Shown here: positions 1 through 13,291 of the stretch, piece after piece
How the letters are laid out: each line of letters opens with the position of its first letter
How positions within the stretch are numbered: the first letter of the stretch is position 1
DNA from: Amycolatopsis solani
GTDB taxonomy: Bacteria; Actinomycetota; Actinomycetes; Mycobacteriales; Pseudonocardiaceae
NCBI RefSeq assembly: GCF_033441515.1
Contig: NZ_JAWQJT010000001.1
Location: 558,001-622,000 of the forward strand
Length of the DNA: 64,000 nt
Reading direction: 5' to 3'
Notes under the pieces: generated by a model
Told to the model about the DNA's origin: nothing
Databases searched by the model: none
What the model saw: the letters and a program-made list of their open reading frames with translations, nothing else
Made by a program: the position numbers and the translations under genes

Positions 1-3726
<3,726 letters not shown>

Positions 3727-3772
3727 GTCTAGATCCCCTTGGGGTTGTTTCGGCTAGAGAGGGGTGGCGGGC

Positions 3773-3811
3773 GAGCGAGGAGGGCCTGCGGGAGGCCGGC
3801 CCTCCTCGCTC
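3773..3811 (-). other. 14-bp stem-loop between rpoB and rpoC
   Basis: The arms GAGCGAGGAGGGCC (3773-3786) and GGCCCTCCTCGCTC (3798-3811) pair perfectly around an 11-nt loop. The structure starts about 10 nt after the rpoB stop and ends about 46 nt before the rpoC start. There is no U-run after it, so a full terminator is unlikely within an essential operon. Partial attenuation, an RNA processing site or 3'-end protection of rpoB mRNA are possible roles. Confidence 0.6.
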
Positions 3812-3820
3812 AGCTCGCGA

Positions 3821-6800
3821 TCAGTGCACGACGTCGTCCACCGAGGGCGACTCGTTGCGGGACAGGTTGATGCCGAGGTTCGCGGCGGCGCGCTCGAGGT
3901 CCTCGTCGTCGGAGTCGCGCATCTCGATCGCCGCACCGTCGCTGGAGAGCACCTCGACGTTGAGGCACAGCGACTGGAGCTCCTTCAGGAGCACCTTGAA
4001 CGACTCCGGGATGCCCGGCTCGGGGATGTTCTCCCCCTTGACGATGGCTTCGTACACCTTGACGCGACCGACCACGTCGTCCGACTTGATCGTCAGCAGC
4101 TCCTGCAGCGTGTAGGCGGCGCCGTACGCCTGCATCGCCCAGCACTCCATCTCACCGAAGCGCTGGCCACCGAACTGCGCCTTACCACCCAGCGGCTGCT
4201 GCGTGATCATCGAGTACGGACCGGTGGAGCGGGCGTGGATCTTGTCGTCGACCAGGTGGTGCAGCTTCAGGATGTACATGTAGCCGACCGCGACCGGGTA
4301 CGGGTACGGCTCGCCGGAGCGGCCGTCCAGCAGGGTCGCCTTGCCGTTCTCCTTGACCATGCGCTCGCCGTCACGGTTCGGCTTGGTCGCCCCGAGCAGC
4401 CCGGTGAGCTCCTCTTCCTTCGCGCCGTCGAACACCGGGGTGGCGGTGTTCGTGTTCGGCGCGACGTCGTAGAGCTCCTCGGACAGGTTCTTCGCCCAGT
4501 CCGGGTTGCCTTCGATCGTCCAGCCCTGCGAGGCCAGCCAGCCCAGGTGCAGCTCGAGGATCTGGCCGATGTTCATCCGTCGCGGCACACCGTGCGTGTT
4601 CAGGATGATGTCGACCGGGGTGCCGTCCTCCATGAACGGCATGTCCTCGACCGGCAGGATCTTGCCGATGACGCCCTTGTTGCCGTGGCGGCCGGCGAGC
4701 TTGTCGCCCGGCTGGATCTTGCGCTTCTGGGCCACGTAGACGCGGACCAGCTCGTTGACGCCCGGGGGCAGCTCGTCGTCGTCCTCGCGCGAGAACACGC
4801 GGATGCCGATGACCTTGCCGGTCTCGCCGTGCGGCACCTTCAGCGAGGTGTCGCGGACTTCGCGGGCCTTCTCGCCGAAGATCGCGCGGAGCAGGCGCTC
4901 TTCCGGCGTCAGCTCGGTCTCGCCCTTCGGCGTGACCTTGCCGACCAGGATGTCGCCGTCGCGGACCTCGGCACCGATCCGGATGATGCCGCGCTCGTCG
5001 AGGTCGGCCAGGACCTCCTCGGAGACGTTCGGGATGTCCCGGGTGATCTCCTCGGCGCCCAGCTTGGTGTCGCGGGCGTCGATCTCGTGCTCCTCGATGT
5101 GGATCGACGTCAAGACGTCGTCCTGCACCAGGCGCTCCGAGAGGATGATCGCGTCCTCGTAGTTGTGGCCCTCCCACGGCATGACCGCGACGAGCAGGTT
5201 CTTGCCGAGCGCCATCTCACCGTTCTCGGTGGACGGGCCGTCGGCGATGACCTGACCCTGCTCGACCCGGTCGCCCTCGTTGACGATCGGGCGGTGGTTG
5301 AAGCAGGTGCCGTGGTTCGAGCGGCGGAACTTGTACAGTCCGTAGCTCTTCCGCGTGCCGTCGTCGTGCATGATCGTGATCAGGTCCGCCGAGAGCTCCT
5401 CGACGATGCCGGCCTGCTCGGCGACGAGCACGTCACCGGCGTCGACCGCGGCGCGCAGCTCCACACCCGTGCCCACGTACGGGGCCTGGTTGCGCAGCAG
5501 CGGCACGGCCTGGCGCTGCATGTTCGCACCCATCAGGGCGCGGTTCGCGTCGTCGTGCTCGAGGAACGGGATCATCGCCGTCGCGACCGAGACCATCTGC
5601 CGCGGCGAGACGTCCATGTAGTCGATGTCGAGCGGGTCGATCAGCTCGACCTCGCCACCCTTGCGGCGGGCCATGACCCGGTCTTCCACGAAGGTGCCGT
5701 CGTCGGTGATCGGCGCGTTGGCCTGGGCCTTGACGTACCGGTCCTCTTCGTCCGCCGTCAGGTAGTCGACCTGGTCGGTGACCCGGCCCTCGACGACCTT
5801 GCGGTACGGCGTCTCGATGAAGCCGAACGGGTTGACCCGCGCGTACGAGCAGAGCGAGCCGATCAGGCCGATGTTCGGGCCTTCCGGCGTCTCGATCGGG
5901 CACATGCGGCCGTAGTGCGACGGGTGGACGTCACGGACCTCCATGCCGGCGCGCTCACGGGACAGACCACCCGGGCCGAGGGCCGACAGGCGACGCTTGT
6001 GCGTCAGGCCCGACAGCGGGTTGTTCTGGTCCATGAACTGCGACAGCTGCGAGGTGCCGAAGAACTCCTTGATCGCCGCGCCGATCGGGCGGATGTTGAT
6101 CAGGGTCTGCGGCGTGATCGCCTCGACGTCCTGCGTGGTCATGCGCTCGCGCACGACCCGCTCGGTGCGGGAGAGGCCGACCCGGATCTGGTTCTGGATC
6201 AGCTCGCCGACCGTGCGCAGGCGCCGGTTGCCGAAGTGGTCGATGTCGTCGGTCTCGACCGGGATCTCGGTGCCGTTGTCGGCGTCCATCTTGTCCTCGC
6301 CGGCGTGCAGCCGGACCAGGTACTCGATGGTGGTGACGATGTCCTCTTCGGTCAGCGTCCCGGTGTCGTAGGGCGTCGACAGGCCGAGCTTCTTGTTGAC
6401 CTTGTACCGGCCGACCTTGGCCAGGTCGTAGCGCTTCGCCTTGAAGAACAGGTTCTCCAGCAGGGTCTGCGCGCTCTCCTTGGTGGGGGGTTCGCCCGGG
6501 CGCAGCTTGCGGTAGATGTCGAGCAGGGCCTCGTCGGTGCCGGCCGTGTGGTCCTTTTCGAGGGTCGCCAGCAGCGTCTCCGAGAAGGAGAAGCGCTCGC
6601 GGATCGCCTCGGTGGTCCAGCCCAGCGCCTTCAGCAGCACGGTGACCGGCTGGCGGCGCTTGCGGTCGATGCGGACGCCGACGGTGTCGCGCTTGTCGAC
6701 GTCGAACTCGAGCCACGCACCGCGGCTCGGGATCACGCGGACGCTGAAGACGTCCTTGTCGGTCGTCTTGTCGACGTCCTTCGAGTAGTAGACGCCCGGC

Positions 6801-7324
6801 GAGCGGACCAGCTGGGACACGACGACACGCTCGGTGCCGTTGATGATGAACGTGCCCTTGTCGGTCATGACCGGGAAGTCGCCCAGGAAGACCGTCTGGC
6901 TCTTGATCTCGCCCGTGTTGTTGTTGACGAACTCGGCCGTGACGAACAGCGGCGCGGCGTACGTCATGTCCTTGTCCTTGCACTCCTCGATCGAGGCCTT
7001 GACCTCGTCGAAGCGCGGGGCGGAGAAGGACAGGGACATCGAACCGGAGAAGTCCTCGATCGGGGAGATCTCGTTCAGGACCTCTTCGAGGCCGCCGACC
7101 GGGTTTTCTTCACCTTCTTCGACACGGCGTTCGAACCACGCTTCGTCCCCGGTGAACCACTGGAACGACTGGATCTGGACGTCGAGCAGGTTGGGGGTGT
7201 TGAGGGGTTCGCGAATCTTTGCGAAGGAAACCCGCTTGGGCGCGCCGGGGATTCCCGTGGACTCCGAGCGAGATTCAGCCGAGGTGGTCGCAGCAGTGGC
7301 CTGGTTCGCGGGAGAGACTGCCAA
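3821..7324 (-). CDS. rpoB: RNA polymerase beta subunit
   Basis: This encodes the beta subunit of RNA polymerase, the rifamycin target, at 1167 residues (M. tuberculosis RpoB is about 1172). The start chosen is TTG at 7324: GGAAGGA lies six bases upstream and the protein then begins [14 protein letters not shown]. Longer in-frame starts run back into the promoter region. The rifampicin-resistance region (about 5955-6060) reads [11 protein letters not shown], then [13 protein letters not shown]. It keeps the residues equivalent to E. coli D516, H526 and S531, so this is a rifamycin-sensitive type copy. The gene precedes rpoC with a 94-nt gap. Two candidate sigma-70 promoters lie within 100 bp upstream. 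Confidence 0.98.
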   Translation of the reverse strand: MAVSPANQATAATTSAESRSESTGIPGAPKRVSFAKIREPLNTPNLLDVQIQSFQWFTGDEAWFERRVEEGEENPVGGLEEVLNEISPIEDFSGSMSLSFSAPRFDEVKASIEECKDKDMTYAAPLFVTAEFVNNNTGEIKSQTVFLGDFPVMTDKGTFIINGTERVVVSQLVRSPGVYYSKDVDKTTDKDVFSVRVIPSRGAWLEFDVDKRDTVGVRIDRKRRQPVTVLLKALGWTTEAIRERFSFSETLLATLEKDHTAGTDEALLDIYRKLRPGEPPTKESAQTLLENLFFKAKRYDLAKVGRYKVNKKLGLSTPYDTGTLTEEDIVTTIEYLVRLHAGEDKMDADNGTEIPVETDDIDHFGNRRLRTVGELIQNQIRVGLSRTERVVRERMTTQDVEAITPQTLINIRPIGAAIKEFFGTSQLSQFMDQNNPLSGLTHKRRLSALGPGGLSRERAGMEVRDVHPSHYGRMCPIETPEGPNIGLIGSLCSYARVNPFGFIETPYRKVVEGRVTDQVDYLTADEEDRYVKAQANAPITDDGTFVEDRVMARRKGGEVELIDPLDIDYMDVSPRQMVSVATAMIPFLEHDDANRALMGANMQRQAVPLLRNQAPYVGTGVELRAAVDAGDVLVAEQAGIVEELSADLITIMHDDGTRKSYGLYKFRRSNHGTCFNHRPIVNEGDRVEQGQVIADGPSTENGEMALGKNLLVAVMPWEGHNYEDAIILSERLVQDDVLTSIHIEEHEIDARDTKLGAEEITRDIPNVSEEVLADLDERGIIRIGAEVRDGDILVGKVTPKGETELTPEERLLRAIFGEKAREVRDTSLKVPHGETGKVIGIRVFSREDDDELPPGVNELVRVYVAQKRKIQPGDKLAGRHGNKGVIGKILPVEDMPFMEDGTPVDIILNTHGVPRRMNIGQILELHLGWLASQGWTIEGNPDWAKNLSEELYDVAPNTNTATPVFDGAKEEELTGLLGATKPNRDGERMVKENGKATLLDGRSGEPYPYPVAVGYMYILKLHHLVDDKIHARSTGPYSMITQQPLGGKAQFGGQRFGEMECWAMQAYGAAYTLQELLTIKSDDVVGRVKVYEAIVKGENIPEPGIPESFKVLLKELQSLCLNVEVLSSDGAAIEMRDSDDEDLERAAANLGINLSRNESPSVDDVVH

Positions 7325-7360
7325 GATGCGTCCTTCCGGGGACAATGAGCGGTGACGGCC

Positions 7361-7390
7361 GCCATAGCAACAGCTATGAGCGACTGTCAA
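7361..7390 (-). promoter_or_regulatory. Candidate rpoB promoter P1
   Basis: On the minus strand a consensus -35 TTGACA (7385-7390) is followed, after 18 nt, by TATGGC (7361-7366). This would start a transcript near 7354, about 30 nt upstream of the rpoB TTG start. The perfect -35 makes it the best promoter match here. It is read from sequence only. Confidence 0.5.
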
Positions 7391-7408
7391 GGGTGCCGTG
7401 TGCCCACT

Positions 7409-7438
7409 ATCCTAACTACCGGCTCCGGGCAGCCTGAA
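7409..7438 (-). promoter_or_regulatory. Candidate rpoB promoter P2
   Basis: On the minus strand TTCAGG (7433-7438) is followed, after 18 nt, by TAGGAT (7409-7414), a common actinobacterial -10 form. It lies just upstream of P1. The match to the -35 is weak, so this is a secondary possibility. Confidence 0.3.
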
Positions 7439-7703
7439 AGAGGGCAGCGCAAAGAGGCAGTCTAGCCCGAACGGCGCGGTCTGTCCAGGGGGCGCTCCCG
7501 ATGGGGCCCAGCCTGCCTCGCGACGTCTTCAGGTATGCCTCCAGGCGAGCCGGTTGTCCCTCCCGCAAGGGCCGCCGGTTTCGCCGTCGGGAGTAAGCGT
7601 GAACCCACCGGCGCCGAGAGTCAAGATGCCACACGGGGGTCCCGCCGGTTGGCGCAGCGTTGAAGAGGTTCAGCGGAGCGTAAGCGGCCGAATATCATGC
7701 AGG

Positions 7704-7726
7704 TTACTGGCCGGTAGCGCCAGTAA
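7704..7726. promoter_or_regulatory. Inverted repeat TTACTGGC-N7-GCCAGTAA
   Basis: Perfect 8-bp arms TTACTGGC (7704-7711) and GCCAGTAA (7719-7726) flank the 7-nt spacer CGGTAGC. The size and symmetry suit a dimeric repressor site such as a TetR-family operator. It lies about 380 bp upstream of the rpoB start and downstream of the mce operon. What binds it, and which gene it would control, cannot be told from this window. Confidence 0.35.
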
Positions 7727-7952
7727 AGTGCTTGGACCTGCGGTTCTTCCGCGGATTTCGTCGTGCGAGCTGTGCCGCACGCCACCCGGCACGGGCGGAG
7801 AAGTTCTCCACGGGGTGCTCGGGAGGGCGTCGCGGAGGGCCATTCGGGCGCCGGTTCGGGCGAGTCCCAGCGGTCACTCGTGCCCCAGGCGCCACGGAGG
7901 CCGGAAGCGGCCGCTGAACGCCGTACAAGAGCGTCCGGGTCCTCCGCACGAC

Positions 7953-7995
7953 GAAGGGCCCCCTCCGCTCGTCTCGTGCGCGGAGAGGGCCCTTC
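7953..7995 (-). terminator. Hairpin terminator of the mce operon
   Basis: Arms of 16 nt, GAAGGGCCCCCTCCGC (7953-7968) and GCGGAGAGGGCCCTTC (7980-7995), pair with one mismatch. The hairpin lies eight bases past the stop of the last mce-operon gene. There is no U-tract, as is usual for actinobacterial hairpin terminators. Confidence 0.65.
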
Positions 7996-8002
7996 AGCGC
8001 GT

Positions 8003-9022
8003 TTACTTCGTCGGGGAAGGCGGCGCGGACGACGCGGCCGGGGCCTGGGTGGCCGCCGGGACCTTCGGCGCGTTGTACGTGTCCATGTCCGTGATCTTCC
8101 ACTTGTCCCCCTGCAGCTGGGCGTTCAAGTGGAGCTGGGCCGTGCCCGCCGTCGTCTTCTTCGTGTCCGTGCGGGTCGAGGTCTGGTCGACGAAGACCAT
8201 CACCTTCGCCAGGTCGCCGTTCAGCATGATGACGGCGGAGCGCGTGACCTTGCAGGTCACGATCATCTTCTGCGCCGGCGCGAGCCGCTTGACCTCGCCC
8301 ATCAGGGAGTTGTACTTGGCGCGGACGTCGTCGTTGGCCAGCAGGTCGTTGGCCGCGTCCTCGGTCTTCTTGATGTTGTTGAAGTCGTACGAGAACAGCG
8401 CCTCGGCCGCCTTCGAGACGGAGTCCTTGACCTGCGCCGTCTTCGCGACGTCGAGCAGCGCGGTGTTGCTGGTCGCCGAGGAGACCTGGACCTCTTCGTA
8501 CTTGAACCAGAACGCCAGCCCGCCCAGCACCAGCGCCACCAGCACCAGCGCGCCCGCGACCACGTACGGCCGCGGCACCTTCGGCTTCGCCGGGTCCGCC
8601 GCCGAAGCCGCCGAAGCCGCTTCGGGGACCTCGACCTCGGACTCCTCAGTCGGCTTCGCGATGCCCGAGTCCCGCTTCTTCCGCCGCGGGGCCGGCTTCT
8701 CCGGCGCCGCCTCGGGCTGGGCGTCGACCGCCGGCTCCGCCTCGGTACCGACGGCCGCGAACACCGCCGTGTCCTCGGCGGACGGGGCCGTGTCGAGCTG
8801 CCCGCTCGCGGCTTCGAACGACTCGGGCTTGGCGGCGGGCCGGGGCACCGGGCGCGGGGCCGGCCGGGGACGCGGCTTGCGCGGCTCGGCGGGCACGGCG
8901 GGGAGCTGGCCGGTCCGCTCGGCGGCGGACTCGTCCGCCGGCTTGCGCAGACCGGCCACGCGCGGCCGGCGCGACGGCGGGGTGCTGCTGCTGCGTGGCG
9001 GCTGGCGGCGGGAGGGGGGCAC
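8003..9022 (-). CDS. Mce-associated membrane protein (long, Pro-rich N-terminus)
   Basis: This 339-residue protein is encoded as the last gene of the mce operon. Residues 1-150 are a disordered Pro/Arg/Ala/Glu-rich cytoplasmic region. One transmembrane helix follows (about 153-173), then an external alpha+beta domain (about 175-320) of the NTF2-like type seen in Mce-associated (Mas/Mam) proteins, ending in a Pro/Ala/Ser tail. Family members are thought to stabilise the Mce transporter at the membrane. The start is GTG at 9022, with AGGAG upstream. It follows the shorter paralogue at 9046 by 23 nt. The function is inferred from position and architecture. Confidence 0.8.
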   Translation of the reverse strand: MPPSRRQPPRSSSTPPSRRPRVAGLRKPADESAAERTGQLPAVPAEPRKPRPRPAPRPVPRPAAKPESFEAASGQLDTAPSAEDTAVFAAVGTEAEPAVDAQPEAAPEKPAPRRKKRDSGIAKPTEESEVEVPEAASAASAADPAKPKVPRPYVVAGALVLVALVLGGLAFWFKYEEVQVSSATSNTALLDVAKTAQVKDSVSKAAEALFSYDFNNIKKTEDAANDLLANDDVRAKYNSLMGEVKRLAPAQKMIVTCKVTRSAVIMLNGDLAKVMVFVDQTSTRTDTKKTTAGTAQLHLNAQLQGDKWKITDMDTYNAPKVPAATQAPAASSAPPSPTK

Positions 9023-9045
9023 TACGGGCTCCTAACGGGGTGACG

Positions 9046-9627
9046 CTACTGGCCGGCCGCGACGAGCGGGACGCTGTCGATGCCGGACAGCTTCCACGCG
9101 TCGCCCACGCGGGTCATCGACACTTCGAGGCGCAACGGCTTGGCGCTGCTCTTGTCACCCTGGGTGACGGTCGTGGCGATGGCGGCGAGGAAGCTGGCCT
9201 TGCCTTCGTGGTCGTCCAGCTCCTCGACGGCGATGTCCTGGACGTCCGTGGTGACCTTGGTCTTGGCGTCGGCGAGCGCCTTGCGGAACGTCGGCGCCGA
9301 CTGGTCGATCTGCTGGGCCATCTTGTCGTCCGACACCGACTTCTGCCGGGCGAAGAAGCCGTCGAGGTCGGTGTAGTCGACCTCGGTGTAGGCCTTCAGC
9401 GCGTTGCCGCCCGCCTTGACGACGGCCTCGCGCGAAGCCGCCAGCTCGGCGTTGTCGTCGGCCGCCGCCGCCCACCACTGGATCCCGAAGAACGCGGCGG
9501 CGATCAGCGCGGCCAGCGCCAGCGCGCCGGCGCCGAGCACCAGGATCCGCGAGGAGGACGGCTCCTCGGCGGGCGTCGGGGTGACGTCCGCGTCGTCCTC
9601 GACGGCGGCCGGCTCGTCCGTACTCAT
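9046..9627 (-). CDS. Mce-associated membrane protein
   Basis: This 193-residue protein has a short acidic N-terminus, one transmembrane helix (about 28-50) and an external domain of about 140 residues. The segments AYTEVDYTDLDGFFARQKS and DAWKLSGIDSVPLV are typical of Mce-associated proteins. It is paralogous in architecture to the next gene in the operon. It lies 36 nt after mceF, so it is likely co-transcribed. The presumed role is assembly or stability of the Mce lipid-import complex. Confidence 0.8.
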   Translation of the reverse strand: MSTDEPAAVEDDADVTPTPAEEPSSSRILVLGAGALALAALIAAAFFGIQWWAAAADDNAELAASREAVVKAGGNALKAYTEVDYTDLDGFFARQKSVSDDKMAQQIDQSAPTFRKALADAKTKVTTDVQDIAVEELDDHEGKASFLAAIATTVTQGDKSSAKPLRLEVSMTRVGDAWKLSGIDSVPLVAAGQ

Positions 9628-9663
9628 GGCACTCCAGGGTAGGTGGCGGTCATCAAATCCACG

Positions 9664-10929
9664 TCAGGCGAGCCCGAGCAGCGAACCCAGGCTGTTCAGG
9701 CTGACACCCGGGCTGCCGACGATGCCCGGCACCCCGCGGGTGTCGCGCTCCTCGGCCAGCTCCTCGGCGGGCCGGTTCGCGTTGGCCGAGACGTCGGCGT
9801 CGGACGGCGCGACCGGGACCCCGCCATACGGCGCGTTCTGCGCGCCGCGGACGTTGATCGGGCTGCCCTTCGGTTCGGCACAGTACGCGTTGTCGTCCGC
9901 GGGCCGCGGCGACAGGTTGTTCCCGGTCCGGTACTGCGAGTACGGCAGGTAGCCCTTGGTGCAGGCCGGCGGGTTGAACAGGTTGAGCACCAGGCCGAGG
10001 TGGGCGGTCCCGTCACCGGGCGCGACGCTGCTCGCCGCGCCGGCCAGCGCCGGGTAGGTGACCAGGCCCTGCTCGATGCCGTCGAGCCGGGTCACGGTCA
10101 GGTTGGCCGTGGTGAGCAGGTTCGCCGTGAGCGCGCCCAGGCCGGGGCCGGACTCCTTCAGCACCTGGCTGACCTGGGCGGCCACCTGCGGCGTGATGCC
10201 GATGAGCTTGCGCAGGTCGCCGTCGGAGTTCTTCAGCGTGCCGGTGAGCTCGTTGAGGCTCTTGCTGAACGACGCGAAGTTCGCCGCCTGGTCGTTCTGC
10301 GTGTCGAGCACCTTGCCGCCCTGGTCCAGCAGCTGGATCGTCTGCGGGAGGTACTCCTGCGCGGTCGTGGTGAAGCTGCGTGCGGTGTCCAGCAGCTTCT
10401 GCAGGTCGCCGCCGGTGCCGCGGAAGGCGTCGTAGGACTCGTCGACGACCGTGCGCAGCGAGTCGACCGGGACCGACGCGGCGAGCGAGTCGAGGTCGCC
10501 GATCAGCCGGTCGGTGCTGACCGGGGTGGTCGTCTTGGCCGCCGGGATCACCGAGCCGGCCGCCAGGTACGGGCCCTTGTCGGCCTTCGGCTTCAGGTCG
10601 ACGTACTGCTCGCCGACCGCCGACCGGTTGGCGACGACCGCGTCGAGGTCCGCCGGCACCTGGGGCGCCGACGGGTCGATGTTCAGGTCGGCTTCGAGCC
10701 CGGTCTGGGTCAGCCGCATCTCGCCGACCCGGCCGATGTTGTAGCCGCGGTAGGTGACTTCGGCGTTGGTGAAGATGCCGCCCGATTCGTTGAGCTGCAG
10801 CTTCACCGTGTAGCCGTCGTTGCCGAACACGGTGCCGAGCCCGGCGAACCGGATCAGCGCGTAGACGATCGCGACGACCGAAATGACCGCGAAGGCGATC
10901 AGCTGGATCTTCGTCCGGCGGATCAGCAT
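9664..10929 (-). CDS. mceF: MCE family protein MceF
   Basis: This is the sixth MCE protein of the operon, 421 residues. An N-terminal membrane anchor (about 9-29) precedes the MCE/MlaD domain (about 38-115, with GYTVKLQLNESGGIFTNAEV). A long helical region and a C-terminal Pro/Asn-rich tail follow. MCE proteins form a hexameric tunnel carrying hydrophobic substrates to the YrbE permeases; the substrate here (fatty acid, sterol or phospholipid) is unknown. ATG at 10929 overlaps the mceE stop (ATGA), indicating translational coupling. Confidence 0.9.
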   Translation of the reverse strand: MLIRRTKIQLIAFAVISVVAIVYALIRFAGLGTVFGNDGYTVKLQLNESGGIFTNAEVTYRGYNIGRVGEMRLTQTGLEADLNIDPSAPQVPADLDAVVANRSAVGEQYVDLKPKADKGPYLAAGSVIPAAKTTTPVSTDRLIGDLDSLAASVPVDSLRTVVDESYDAFRGTGGDLQKLLDTARSFTTTAQEYLPQTIQLLDQGGKVLDTQNDQAANFASFSKSLNELTGTLKNSDGDLRKLIGITPQVAAQVSQVLKESGPGLGALTANLLTTANLTVTRLDGIEQGLVTYPALAGAASSVAPGDGTAHLGLVLNLFNPPACTKGYLPYSQYRTGNNLSPRPADDNAYCAEPKGSPINVRGAQNAPYGGVPVAPSDADVSANANRPAEELAEERDTRGVPGIVGSPGVSLNSLGSLLGLA

Positions 10930-12107
10930 CAGCCCGCACCTCCCGACAGGAGCCCGAAGAGATTGCCGAGGCCCGGCTGCGACTGCCCGGACTGCTGCCC
11001 GTCACCCGGGATCGGCAGTGGCGGCGGCTGGTTGGCGGGGGTGCCCTCGACGCCGCCGGTGAGCCCCGGCAGCGGGATCTGCCCGGCGAGCGCGTTCTGC
11101 CTGCTGTTGCCGAGGTTCTCGACGACGGTCTTCAGGTTCAGGTCCACCTTCGCGAACAGGTTGAAGTAGTCGCCCTTGACGCCGTTGACGGCCTGGTCGC
11201 TGAACGGGAACGTCAGCAGGATTTCGAGCGCCTTCGGCAGGTCGTTGCCCGCCTCGCCGAGCTTCTGCAGCGTCGGCGTCAGCGCCTTCAGGTCGGCGAC
11301 GAGGTCCTTCTGCGACCGGTTCACGGTGTCGGTGGCGACGCCGGAGAGGTTGTCCAGCGCCTGCAGCATCGTGACCAGCTGACCGCGCTGCGACTCCAGC
11401 ACGCCCAGGCCGGGCCCGAGGTTGTCGACCGCGCCGACCAGCTTGTCCTTCTGGCCGTTCAGGGTCGAGGACAGCCGGCTCAGCCCGTCGATCGCCCGGG
11501 TGATGTTGCGCGACTGCTGGTCGAGGTTCGTGACCAGCTGGTTCGCGTTGTCCAGCAGCGCCTTGATGTCCGGCTCGCGCCCGGACGTGGCGTTGTTGAG
11601 CTCCTTGGTGATGGTGTTGAGCTGGTCGACGCCACCACCGTTGAGCAGCAGCGACAACGCGCCGAGCAGCTCTTCGACCTCGACGCTGCGGTTCGTCCTG
11701 GCCAGCGGGATGGTCGCGTTGTCGGCGAGCTTGCCCTGGGCCTGGTCGTCGCCCGGCGAAGCCAGCTCGACGTACTTCTCCCCGAGCAGGCTCGACTGCT
11801 TGACGTTGGCCAGCGCGTTGGACGGCAGCTTGACGTCGCCGTTGACCTTCAGCGTGACCAGCGCGTGCCAGCCGTCCTTGGTGAGGCCGACGTTCTCGAC
11901 CCGGCCGACCGGCACCTCGTTGACCTTCACCCCGGCCTGCGGGGTCAGGTCCAGCACGTCCCGGAACTCGACGTTCACCGTGTACGGGTGGTCGCCGAGG
12001 TCGGCGCCACCGGGCAGCGGCAGGTCGTAGATGCCCTTGAACGCGCAGCCGGAGAGCACCAGCGCCGACGCCGTGGCGAGCGCGCCCACGGTCAGGAGCT
12101 TCCTCAC
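10929..12107 (-). CDS. mceE: MCE family lipoprotein MceE
   Basis: This is the fifth MCE protein, 392 residues, and the lipoprotein member of the set. The signal peptide VRKLLTVGALATASALVLSGC ends in the lipobox LSGC with Cys21 as the acylated residue. The MCE domain spans about 35-120, followed by a long coiled helical segment and a Pro/Gln-rich tail. GTG at 12107 overlaps the mceD stop (GTGA). A lipoprotein in the fifth position is the usual MceE/LprK pattern and supports the gene assignments on either side. Confidence 0.92.
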   Translation of the reverse strand: MRKLLTVGALATASALVLSGCAFKGIYDLPLPGGADLGDHPYTVNVEFRDVLDLTPQAGVKVNEVPVGRVENVGLTKDGWHALVTLKVNGDVKLPSNALANVKQSSLLGEKYVELASPGDDQAQGKLADNATIPLARTNRSVEVEELLGALSLLLNGGGVDQLNTITKELNNATSGREPDIKALLDNANQLVTNLDQQSRNITRAIDGLSRLSSTLNGQKDKLVGAVDNLGPGLGVLESQRGQLVTMLQALDNLSGVATDTVNRSQKDLVADLKALTPTLQKLGEAGNDLPKALEILLTFPFSDQAVNGVKGDYFNLFAKVDLNLKTVVENLGNSRQNALAGQIPLPGLTGGVEGTPANQPPPLPIPGDGQQSGQSQPGLGNLFGLLSGGAG

Positions 12108-13291
12108 TGGCCACCTCCCGAGCCGTAGAGCTGCCCGGCGATGGGCAGCGGGAGCGGCGGCAGCTGGCCCGCCTGCAGCGCCTGGACGGTCTGGGCCAGC
12201 GACGGCAGCGGGACCAGCCCGTCGACCACGCCGGCGATGCCTTCGCACGCGCTGCCGAGCGCGTCCGGAATGCCCTTGCCGGCCTGCTTGAGCAGCCGGC
12301 AGATCATCACCAGCGGCGGCTGGGTCAGTTCGTTGAGGTTCGGCCGGGCGTCGAGCGTGCCGGACGCGCCGTTGTAGGTGTTGACCAGGTTGCTCAGGCC
12401 GACCGGGGCGACGTCGAGGATCTCGGCGAGCGAGCTGCGCTGGTCGACGAGCACCTTGGTGACCCCGGCCAGCTTGTCGACGTTGGACTTCAGCCGGTCG
12501 TGGTTGGCGTCGATGAACGACTGCACCGCGGTGAGCGTGGTGCCCAGCTGCTGCACGGTCGCGGCGAGGTTGTCCTTTTCGGACGCCAGGTAGCCGCTGA
12601 CGTCGGCGAGCTGGCTCTCGAAGTTCCGGACCGACTTGTCGGAGTCGGCCAGCGTCTGCGAGAACTTGCCGAGGTTCTCCACCGTGGAGAACAGGTCGTC
12701 CTTGTTGCCGGCCAGCGTCCCGGCCGCCTGGCCGAGCTTGGTGATCGTGTCGTGCAGGGCCTGCCCGTTGCCGTCGACGTTGGCCGCCGCGGTGGTCAGC
12801 AGGTTCGACAGCGACCCGTTCTTGTTGGCGCCGTTCGGGCCGAGGGTCTCGCTGACCCTGGCCAGGCTGGAGGCGAGCTGGTCGACCTCGAGCGGCACCT
12901 CGGTGCGGTCGAGGCCGATGACCGCGCCGTCGGAGATCCGGGGGCCGCCGGTGTAGGCCGGGGCGAGCTGCACGTACCGGTCCGACACCAGCGACGGCGC
13001 CACGATGAGCGCCTTCGCGTCGGCCGGGACGGCGACCGAGCGGTCGTACTCGAGCTCGACCTTCACCTGGTTGCCCATCGGCTGGATCTTGGTGACCGTG
13101 CCCATGTCGACGCCGAGCATCCGCACGCTGTTGCCCTCGTACAGGCCGACGGCGCCGGCGAAGTACGCCGTCACGTGGTTCCGGCCGGCGTCCTTCAGGG
13201 TCCACCAGATCCCGCCGGCGACGACGAGCGCGAGGACGATCGCGATGGTGAAGCCCTTGGTCAGGGTCTGGCCGAAGCGGGTGTCACTCAT
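12104..13291 (-). CDS. mceD: MCE family protein MceD
   Basis: This is the fourth MCE protein, 395 residues. It has one N-terminal transmembrane segment, then an MCE domain with the VGLYEGNSVRMLGVDMG signature, a helical coiled region rich in Asn/Asp/Lys heptads and a Pro/Leu-rich C-terminus. ATG at 13291 overlaps the mceC stop (ATGA); a start 12 nt upstream is possible but breaks the pattern of 4-nt overlaps in this operon. It is a structural subunit of the lipid-import complex in the cell envelope. Confidence 0.9.
   Translation of the reverse strand: MSDTRFGQTLTKGFTIAIVLALVVAGGIWWTLKDAGRNHVTAYFAGAVGLYEGNSVRMLGVDMGTVTKIQPMGNQVKVELEYDRSVAVPADAKALIVAPSLVSDRYVQLAPAYTGGPRISDGAVIGLDRTEVPLEVDQLASSLARVSETLGPNGANKNGSLSNLLTTAAANVDGNGQALHDTITKLGQAAGTLAGNKDDLFSTVENLGKFSQTLADSDKSVRNFESQLADVSGYLASEKDNLAATVQQLGTTLTAVQSFIDANHDRLKSNVDKLAGVTKVLVDQRSSLAEILDVAPVGLSNLVNTYNGASGTLDARPNLNELTQPPLVMICRLLKQAGKGIPDALGSACEGIAGVVDGLVPLPSLAQTVQALQAGQLPPLPLPIAGQLYGSGGGQ

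Larger units (their letters stand above)
7325..8002. other. Intergenic region upstream of rpoB
   Basis: No convincing gene is present in these 678 bases. The stretch holds the two rpoB promoter candidates (7361-7438), an inverted repeat at 7704-7726 and the terminator-like hairpin of the mce operon at 7953-7995. The rest may be a long rpoB control or leader region; short ORFs here have no recognisable features. Confidence 0.6.

Noticed and set aside
3764..7348. A 1194-codon plus-strand ORF opposite rpoB
   Set aside because: It is a shadow of rpoB, whose own protein is certain over the same span.
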